Assembly: GCA_025201765.1 (NCBI GenBank)
Contig: MU623340.1
Span: 620,001 to 684,000 of the forward strand
Origin: Daldinia sp. FL1419
Taxonomy: Eukaryota > Ascomycota > Sordariomycetes > Xylariales > Hypoxylaceae
Length of the DNA: 64,000 nt
Reading direction: 5' to 3'
The translations under genes and the position numbers were made by a program. The notes beneath the pieces are model-generated. The model worked only from the letters and a program-made list of their open reading frames with translations. It was not told the origin of the DNA and made no database searches. This document shows, piece after piece, positions 55,617 through 64,000 of this stretch (positions within the stretch are counted from its first letter, which is position 1; every line of letters starts with the position of its first letter).

Positions 55617-57103
55617 GCTATTTGTTGAGAGACAGACTGGTAAAGACTAGTTATATCCTGGGGTGGCTTTGAGAGATTTTTTTTTGGATTTAGCCCCAAG
55701 ATTACCTACGTTTGTAGATTGTAGGTAGGCTTCCACCCCCCTATTGTTACATTCAGTAAGTATACTGGATATCCTAAACGGCCGATTAGAGCGCTATTCG
55801 CACTTGCTTTGATTGAGGAAGAGGGTTTGGAGATTAGGAGGAAAATAGGAGAAGTACTGAATTGGCACGCATCGTATGGTTTTTGTTACATTTGATTTTT
55901 GGGGTTCTTCATTCGATTCAATTATTCTCATAAGTTGCATGTCGCATGTTGCAGGTCGCAGGTCTACTGATCCGTACGACAGGCGACCCATTACTAACTA
56001 GGTTACTATGTAGAGATCCGTTCCATATCAACAATCGCCGCCAGATTCAAGTACTAACTAGTGTAACTAACTAACATGTTTTGATGTAATGTATCATGTA
56101 TTTTATAGAACGAGCCCCAATGAACCGTCTACTGTTTTTCCGTGGTAATTTTTAATCGGTAATAGGATTGATTATATTTATTGAAAATATAATCTACATT
56201 ATTGGTTATTTCCTTGCCTCGCTTTTTCTTGCTTCGAAAGCCGTAAATCGGCTTAGAAGCTTCCTACCTAACCTAGTGCGATATCGATCTAGCGCAGTCT
56301 AGGTACCTTAAAGGCTAATACGCGGGTTCTAACACGCCTAACATGTAATAAGTCATCACCTAAAACTGGGCTAATTCTAGGGGGCTACCTCACAACTGGG
56401 GTAAGTAACACTACATACAACCACATAGTTAGATATACCACTTCATTATGTAATAGGTAATAGATGCCTAACCTAATACTTAATACATACTCATGTGCAG
56501 GTAGTTGGTTGAAAACAATGCTAAAGATTAATTCAAGGGGTCGAGGCTGGATGGGGTCGCACGTGTGACGTCAAGGATATTTGGAGCTCAGCCTCTTCGC
56601 TTCCACCGAACCACCGAAGTTCCTATGTAATATGAGACGGTCGTTAAAGGTTTCTATCGAGGGTCGTAAGGAAGAAGGCCAAGCCAAAAAAAACAAACCT
56701 CGATATCCTTTTTTTTTTTTTAATTCAAATCTTGGACCTCGCATTCGCTTTCTTTTTAATACCTAGTTAAACCTATAATACCTGATACTTAGGTACCTAA
56801 GAACCCTTTCTCTTTTTTAATAATTCATATATGGGCTGATATTATTTTCCTCTTGTAATCGCTACACCTAGCGATTGTTAGCCACAGGCAGAGAATGGAA
56901 TTAATAACTTTACAGTAGCTACTCCGTCTTGTTGCTTTCGAGTCTCTAGACTAAGTTGAGATTAAGAACATCGAGGACACGTGCATCGTCGTCTCACCAC
57001 TTGAGAAACTTATTGATAACGTTCGAACGATATATTCTAAGCTTATACTACTACCTGCTACTGCCTGCTACTACCTAGGGGGTCGGAAGAGGTGTAAGTG
57101 ATT
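55617..57103. other. AT-rich intergenic region before the DUF3074 gene
   Basis: 1.5 kb with many TACCTA/TAGGTA motifs and a T run near 56709-56720. No coding sequence supported. The last 150 bp probably hold the 5' UTR of the DUF3074 gene. Confidence 0.5.
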
Positions 57104-59287
57104 ATGACAAACGCTCACGAGGCATTCAAGGCTCTTGGTCCTATCAATTGGGAGGATGTCCCGCAGGACCAACTCGACACCTTCCTCAAAGACGCATTCA
57201 CCGACGCACAGTGCATAATCGATTCCATCCCGGTATCCTCCGCGTCTCTACAACACACGGCCTTGCCGCGGTCAGCCACCGAAACGAATCTTTCCTCGCT
57301 GCCCAGCAGAGACTCCAACCTGTCGGAGCGTGCGGCGAAATTGCGAAAGGAATGGAAAGAATGCAAGATTAACCCACGCGAAAACCCATTGGGCCTGGAT
57401 GTCTATAAACTGTCTGCCAAGGATGGGAAGGGTGCGTGGTTTGCTAGGCGCAGCGTTCACGACGGCTTCACCTTTGAAAAATGGAAATTGGGACTGGAGA
57501 AGGAATTCGACGAGAGCTTAAAAGTAGAAGGGGGACCTGGTGCTGGGAGCATCAGAGGAATTGGTGCTGATAGGAAGATCGTCAGTCAGGCCGTTGAAGG
57601 CATCGGCAAGATGCGGGGTGCGTTCACGATCCCCTCTGTGGTTTCATAAAGACGGTAGAGCTAACTGAATGCCCTAGTCTATCAACTGTCTGCTCAATTC
57701 CCCGGACCAACAGCACCTCGAGACTTTATAGGTCTCTTGCTAAGCTCCGACTCGATCACAGATGCTCCCGGTACGCCTAGACACTATATGCTCGTCTCGA
57801 AACCGTGCGTTCATCCAGAATGTCCGCCACGGCAGGGCTATATTCGGGGCCAGTACGAATCCGTCGAGTTCATCCGTGAGATTCGAGTCGAAAAACCTTT
57901 ACGAAAAACCCGGTCCTCGATAGATTTACCAAATGACGAGGCCGTGGCATCGATGCGGGGAAATACCGAAAACCTCGGTAAAGAGGCTACCATTCGTTCA
58001 GCCCGCCAAGCAGCCGAGCCTGATAATGGTGAATCGGGAAGGAAACGAGGCAGGACTATTGGTACTGCGGACGCTGGAGACGATCGTGAAGAGGGCGACA
58101 ACTATGAGACCATGATTGAATGGCTGATGGTTACTCGAAGCGACCCAGGTGGCAGCGTTCCGCGGTTCATGATCGAAAGGGGGACTCCGCCAGGTATTGC
58201 CGGCGACGCCAACAAGTTGGTCAAATGGATATCATCCAAGTCCATGGAAGATCTTGCCGAATCCGACAGTGAAGGCACGGAATCGAAGCCCGAAACATAC
58301 AATACCCAAAGAGTAGATTCTGAGAAAACAGTCACAGCAAAATCTACATCGAATACCGTCCATCGCCCCAAAGCCTCACAATCATTAACTTCCCAACAGA
58401 AAGAAGAGATTGCGGATGAGCCCGGCTCTGTGGGAGTTTACGGCATGATAGCGAATGCCTTGAATGCCGCAGCTTCCGCAGCAGCCTCTCGCATTCCCAA
58501 TCCCTTCGGACCGGTTAACGGCGAAGATGCAGATGCGTCGGACCTCTCTTCCACAAATCGGGACGACGATGAATCATCCATTCACAGCTTCCACAGTCTA
58601 GAAGGCGAGGAAGTAGATGAAAATGATTATTCGTCACAAAAGCCAGGAGACAGCTCGACCCAGCTCACACCCTCGGTTACTAACGGTGGCGCGGAATCCA
58701 CAGTCTCGAGCGAATCGCTCACGGCCCGCACGACAGCGCAATCGCACCACGAGAAAGAGCTCAGGAAGCTCGAAGAACGTAAGCGGAAAACGGAAGAAAA
58801 GCTGCGACGGGCACAAGAGCGGGCACTCTCTAAACGCGGTAACGGAGAGGACGGCTCTTCGTCCCAGCGCGACGAAGCCGCCATGCAGAAATTGCGTGAA
58901 AAGCACGAGCGCGAATTAGCGAAGCAGCAAGAGAAATACCAGCGAGAACTCACAAAACTAGAAGCTAAACGCGCAAGTGAGGCCAAGAAGGCCGAAGAGC
59001 GCCGGCGGAAGACGCTTGAGCGCGAGGAAAAGACTACTCTGGCTATGGAATTGGATAAAGTGCGAGCTGAGCGTGATATTGCCCGCAAGCAAATGGAGAT
59101 CTTGAAGGAACAGATCGGCGAACTGCAGGCCCAGAATACGATGCTAGTCGCGCGCTTAGGCCGTGAAGGTGTGCACGTAGATGGCAGCGAGAGCGACGGC
59201 TCGGGGTCTATAGGTGGAATCAAGAGGTCGATGACGGATCAGATGTCCGAACGGGATGCCAGACGCTCGAGTACGCTACGCTCGTAG
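57104..59287 (+). CDS. DUF3074 (START-like) protein with C-terminal coiled coil
   Basis: Two exons, 57104-57617 and 57678-59287 (60-nt intron, GTGCGT ... GCTAAC ... CCTAG), give 707 residues. ATG 57104 is the first ATG; the frame above opens only with GTG. Residues about 85-352 match DUF3074: KINPRENPLGLDVYKLSAKD, the sequence VYQLSAQFPGPTAPRDFIGL created by splicing, HYMLVSKPCVHPECPPRQGY, YIRGQYESVEFIREI and GGSVPRFMIERGTPPGIAGD. This domain is related to START-like helix-grip folds, so binding of a lipid or other small hydrophobic ligand is plausible but unproven. A disordered acidic/Ser-rich region follows, then a Lys/Glu/Arg-rich coiled coil (about 529-662) that probably mediates self-association. 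No signal peptide or membrane segment. It is convergent with the THADA-like gene. Confidence 0.87.
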
Positions 59288-59850
59288 GTGCTGTGTAGCT
59301 TTGCTTGTGGTAGTTGTATGTGTCTTTTGAGGGAGGGGAAGAATGTTGTTTGAAGGGGTCGGAATTTGCATATATTACTACATACGACTTAAGCAGAGGC
59401 GATATCAAGGCGCGTGCAATACATACCGCATCCGCGGCTGGCTAGCGAGGGGATTTTGAATAACCGTATCGAATACATTAATAGCCGCGCTGTTTGCATT
59501 TCCCGGGAAAGCTTCGGGCGCAAGCTCTTTGGTTACTATTACCGCGGCTTCTGGCTTTGCTCGGAGATTGTACGATAGGGGATGAGTTCACGAGTACATG
59601 ATAGAGTGTTTGGGGCGTTTGTATTTGTATCGAGGAGAGTTGTACGTTTAGTAGCGAATAGCAAGTAAGTAAAGTTGGTCTAGTTGCTAGGTTAGCCATG
59701 AATTGAGAGTAGTTAATGGGAATATTGAACAGCGAATGGATAGAGAATTCTCACGTTGTATGCATGTGTATAATCCTACTCTGTCAAATATCCATCATTT
59801 ACCGTAACCCCCCCCCCCCCCCTTTTTTTTTTCCAATCCAGCCATATATA
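59288..59850. other. convergent 3' region, DUF3074 gene / THADA-like gene
   Basis: 563 bp between stop codons on opposite strands. A run of 15 C (59808-59822) directly followed by 10 T (59823-59832) lies 20 bp past the THADA-like stop. No coding sequence recognised. Confidence 0.6.
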
Positions 59851-62800
59851 TCACTCATCCAAACCAACACACATACCCAGCAACAGCCCACTAACCTCCG
59901 TCCGCTTCCCCTCGTCCCTAAACCGTCTAATCGCTTCCTTAATCCGTTCATCTCCCGCTACCGCAAGCGCAGCACCACTAATCAATATCCGTGCACAAAT
60001 AGCAAAGACCTCAGGCTTCGACGTCCAGCCCAACGGTCCATCCGTACCCTCTGCAGCCACGATTCTGGATAACGTGTCTAAGCCAGAGAGACACCATTGC
60101 GACAGTACCGCGGTCGCTTCGGATGAAGATTCCCGAGGCAGAGACGAAAATATATTGCTCCAGCGATGGGCTTCTCGCACTTCATCCACGTACAAGTTTT
60201 GCTCTTCGATGACGAATAGGGAGTCGTCGAAACGCATGGCCTCTGTGAGTTGGGCCGCGGCCGGGGTCCATCCTTCGAGGAGTAGTTTTGCGGCTGAGGA
60301 GTTACCGTTACTAGAACCTTGTGCTAGTGCTGATGGGGGTAAAGAAGGAAGGTTCCCAGTCATGCGGCACGCGACGTGCGCTCTAAACTCGTCGACTTCC
60401 CCGTAGCGCTCCGATAGCCATTGTAATAATCGTCGTCCAGCTTCGACAGAGATGAGGTGTTGGTTCGATAGTAAAGGCGTCGCCACCAAGGCGGCTGCGG
60501 CACGGACCTCGTCGTCGTCGTCGTTGAGGGCATCGTAGAGCGCCATGAGCCACGGCAGGTGTGCCGGGTCGGCGTCTTTTTCGGTTGAAGTAAGTTTAGA
60601 AGCGGCGCTCGATGAGAACGAGCCCATGGCGCCAACGGCAGCTATGCGTGTATCGAATGTCTATCAAAGATTTAATTATTAGCTTCGATGATAGTATGCA
60701 TAAGTATGCCCATGAGATTTCTACTTACTCTATCCGCCATTCCAGCGTCGCTTACCACTGTCCCCCAGGACCTGAGCCATTGTTCGAGGTCGCTGTCGGT
60801 TGTTTTCTCAAACTGCAAGAATATGATCGCCAATAACGGTCCGCTCATACGGACAATAGCATCTGATAAACTTGGATTCTTAGGTTTTCCATAAAGATCC
60901 GCCCAGAGCTTTGCTATGACCTCGTTGCTCGGAAGATATCTTAGCCCTTTTGACCCCTCGCTAAGCACGCTATCCACAAGAAGCGCGATATTCTCCAGGG
61001 CAATCGTGCGCGGCTCTGGCGCATCAGTCTCAAAACATATTTGTACATATGTGTCGATGAGGTCCCCCCGGATGTTGAGAGGCTGTGATGAATCGATAGA
61101 AGCCATGCTTTCTAACATAGAGCAAACAACATTAACATCTCCCTTCAAGGCTTCTATTAAAATTTGCTTCAGGGTTTCATCTATTCCTTTGCTAGAGTGT
61201 CGTGAGGCTTGTAATAGAGCTGCTTGTCCGAGCCTTATATCTAGTAACGCCGATGGAGCCGTTCTTGCATCAAACAGGTCATCAAGTTCAAACACCCAAG
61301 AGGGTAGGATGTCCAGGGATTCCGCGTTGGTGCTCGTTTCTGGTGCATTCTCCAGTTTATTTGAAGTAGTTAGAAAGCTAGCAACCTCAATATAAGCTGC
61401 TCTCGTCTCCGAAGATGTCCTGATGCTCTCGTTCCTTGAAACTAGTTCTGCGAGCACGCCGTGCATTTTACGAACGTTTGAATCTGTAAATCGTCAGCCT
61501 GGGCGATGGAGTTATATGGGCCGAGAGCAAACTTACCGGAGAGCCGCTCAGGCATCACCTCCGCAAGCCTCTCCAGAAGAAATTTCATCGTTAGAAGTGC
61601 ACCGTGCAGTTTATTTGACGTTTCAGAGCTAGTCAAAAGACTCGCAATAGAATCAAGCCAGTCCGGCTGAAGAAGAAAAGAACACAAAGTACGAGCGGCG
61701 ATTTCTCGTACATGCCAGATGCGGCTTCCCAAGTACCACGCGATGATCTCGTAGAGCTTATCACGGAACTCCTCAGGTGGGCCAGCACGACGTATAATAT
61801 CCAATGCTGGGAAAACAGATTCCGCCGTCTGGGTCCCTATCAGGATTCCACTTGATTCCCGTCCCGTCTCCAGGAGATTCACAAGGAGCGCCGGGAGAGC
61901 TTTGAATTTGCTGTACGGTATCTTGATGGTCCGCCCGTCCCAACCTGCCTCGATTGACGATTTACTTTCGCTTGTGCCAAAGAGACAATCAATAAGACTT
62001 CGTAGGAGCAAGAGGCCACAGTTACGAATTGCCCATCTATACACATTAGTATATAAGCGTATATAAGCTAATAGGGACCTGCGACCTACATTTCGGATTT
62101 GAGGCTGCTTGCCGCTAGTTCAAGGCAGTCAGTGAGATATGGTTCTGCTCGCTTACTCAAATACGAGCTTTTGAAAATATCTTTGATGCAATTTAAGGCG
62201 TGCACTTGCGGCAAGTTAGATCCATCAGTCTCAGACGCGAGCGCAGGTCGACGACCGATATCGTGTAATTTACGAATGACGTCCTCAAAGGACGGTTGGT
62301 TCGCGTTGGAAGAAAGGATGCCGACGATGAGAGCGGGGATACCAGCTGATCTTCGGGTTGTTGAGGCTTGCGTGTGAATACAAGACAATGCACCCTATAT
62401 AAAGCTTCAGTATGCCGGTATCGAGGTGAACATGCGGTTCTTAAGTCTACTAACCTCGTACCATTGGTCTAGATAACTAGTTTTCTCGTTTGAGGGATAC
62501 GGGAGCCATTTTACGAGCTGGCAACAACTAGTAAACGTCTGCGACACTGTTGTAAACGCTCCTCGATGTCTCAGATTTGATAATTCGTCGAATGTAAGCA
62601 TTCCAATTGCCTCAAAGTTAGATCTCGAAGGTGCTAGAAGCCCAGGGCCTTGATTGCTAGCGTTGCTTGCAATAGCACGCATCAAGTTACTTGAAATAAT
62701 TAGCGATTGCTTTGATACATGTTTATCAGGGACCTCACCTTGATTCGTGGATTGCCCGAAAGCTGTAACTGAGTAAATCCTTTGTGTCGAGTCCCTCAAC

Positions 62801-64000
62801 CTCTTCAAGTTCTTCCGGTAGATGTCCCTCCGGAGAGTCATCGCAAAGAACATGTCGTACAGTTTGCCATATTCTTTGGCAGCATATGATAGCACGGTCC
62901 TGTAGCTCGGCTAGGGCTTTTATTTCCTCACTAGAGAACTTCTTATTTGAAAAGGAGTTCCATATATACCTAGGTACACTTATAAGCAAGAGTCTATTTC
63001 CTGGAAGACAGTTTGCGTTGGATAATCCAAACATACCTTAGGGATGCGAAACTCCCATGTACCGGCGCCTGTAGCACTGCACCAGCAAGATCTTGTTCAG
63101 CAGCAGAGAGCTTAGCTTCTAGACTTGACAGAACTGCAAAGGGGACCTGCATTCGTTCCTCTGGATTCGTACTCCAGCGGCATAGAAGCTCAAACGAGCG
63201 TGCCGCACCATCAGAGTGATCAGCGCGGGCGGTCCGCCGAGCAAGTTCATCCGCTTTATTACAGAAATTTCGTAACTCCTCGAGCGGCGTTTTCCCTAGT
63301 TCTTTCATTTGTTCTTGCAACTTAGGGTGCCCGACTTCGAATGAAAGAGCCATTACCAAGGAGGCGGCAGTCTCTCGCACATCGTCGAATGGGTCCATAA
63401 TAAGATCCAGGATAGAGCGAAACCATGTCGCATCAATAAGCAAAGTACTCAACTCAGAAGGGTCAAGTGTAAAGTCCCCGTGGGATGGAACCAGCTTGAC
63501 GATGAAGACCATGGCTTTCAACGCTGTTATATGTCGCTGATAGGATGTAGTAGGAGCTAGCTCGTTCTTCAGAAATCCTACATACCAGGAAATAAAGTCC
63601 TCATGTTGGCGCAGTGCAGTATTCAACTTTTCGATCGTGTCGGTGTGATATTTCCTTAGTTGGCTGTCTTTACTCTCTTCAGATTTGTTTGATTTCGTCT
63701 TATTAACCTTCTTTGAAATTCGTTCAATCTCTCGTCGTAGGGACTCTGTAGTATTTTGAATGCGTTTGATCATATTTCTCGAATGACCAAGTACATCGTA
63801 ACGCATTTTTGGGTCCGAATCTTCGTAAAATGATGGTAGATACTGCTTGAGTAGCTCAAGGGCTTCTTTTGTGTATGGTTTAGTAGTGGATGGGGATGCT
63901 ATAAGGAGTGAGACTGCTGATGTACGTGCGTCTTGAGAATCATGGCATAGGACACTTTCGAGTATGTCTGCTCGAAGTCGGAAACTTGTTTGGGAGTCTT
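59851..64000 (-). CDS. TRM732: THADA/Trm732-like HEAT-repeat protein, cut by right edge
   Basis: C-terminal part, 1265 residues visible, in seven exons: 64000-63037, 62969-62739, 62689-62455, 62394-62090, 62036-61537, 61483-60729 and 60660-59851. The introns are 49-68 nt with GTAWGT or GTNAGT donors, and the joined exons keep frame throughout. The frame is open at 64000 with no start. The protein is almost all alpha-helical. It contains the DUF2428 signature, including SYQRHITALKAMVFIVK, CQRIWQTVRHVLCDDSPEG, LSYSFRAIHESSNLMRAI and FDELSNLRHRGAFTTVSQTF, and the motif WAIRNCGLLLLRSLIDCLFG. In yeast Trm732 binds the Trm7 methyltransferase and directs 2'-O-methylation of C32 in the tRNA anticodon loop; THADA is the animal homologue. 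The motif spanning exons 2 and 3 is only complete after removal of the 49-nt intron. Confidence 0.9.

Noticed and set aside
1..64000. Search for CRISPR, rRNA, intact transposon, NRPS/PKS cluster, telomere repeats
   Set aside because: None seen. The genes are unrelated core eukaryotic and fungal genes; short repeats are microsatellites.

Overview
The window is nuclear DNA from a filamentous ascomycete (Pezizomycotina, most likely a Sordariomycete; this placement is an inference). The evidence is: short introns of about 50-100 nt with GTRNGT donors, RCTRAY-like branch points and YAG acceptors; fungus-specific proteins (CFEM receptor-like protein, DUF3074 protein, Sip3/Lam-type BAR-PH-GRAM-VASt protein, Mss51, LysM protein without a secretion signal); and gene-free stretches full of TACCTA/TAGGTA motifs, homopolymers and microsatellites.

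Left third (1-21.4 kb): the C-terminal part of eIF3a running in from the left edge; a CFEM-domain single-pass membrane protein; an N gap inside poly-G/poly-C sequence; a tRNA-Thr(UGU); one weak uncharacterised Cys-rich ORF; a second six-cysteine single-pass surface protein; a 1514-residue nuclear ankyrin/coiled-coil protein with three exons; and a tail-to-tail pair made of an ALKBH6-type 2-oxoglutarate oxygenase and the polyprenol reductase Dfg10 (SRD5A3 family), whose stop codons lie 23 bp apart.

Middle (21.4-41.7 kb): an AT-rich, gene-free block holding two diverged copies of a hairpin-rich repeat; the conserved GTPase Rbg1/DRG1 in seven exons, including 21-, 21- and 20-nt exons; a 7.5-kb gene-free, microsatellite-rich region; a CENP-B/Tc5-type double helix-turn-helix protein without a transposase catalytic domain; and a PXA-domain protein whose second intron appears to be 1.59 kb long.

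Right third (42-64 kb), compact and housekeeping: Mss51 (mitochondrial COX1 translation) divergent from the splicing factor Rse1/SF3B3, with a CCAAT palindrome between them; a zinc-knuckle + LysM protein; a Sip3/Ysp1-type lipid-transfer protein; a tRNA-Ile(AAU) with a 26-nt intron; a DUF3074 START-like protein; and the THADA/Trm732 tRNA-modification scaffold running off the right edge.

I see no operon, CRISPR array, rRNA, biosynthetic gene cluster or intact transposon. Exon structures were derived by hand from splice signals and frame continuity; in every multi-exon gene the joined exons give a whole number of codons. The genes are mostly unrelated single-copy core genes. The items most worth a second look are the long intron, the tandem NAGNAG acceptor in RSE1, the stop-free in-frame intron in RBG1, the structured repeat pair at 21.9/22.7 kb and the domesticated-transposase-like HTH protein.
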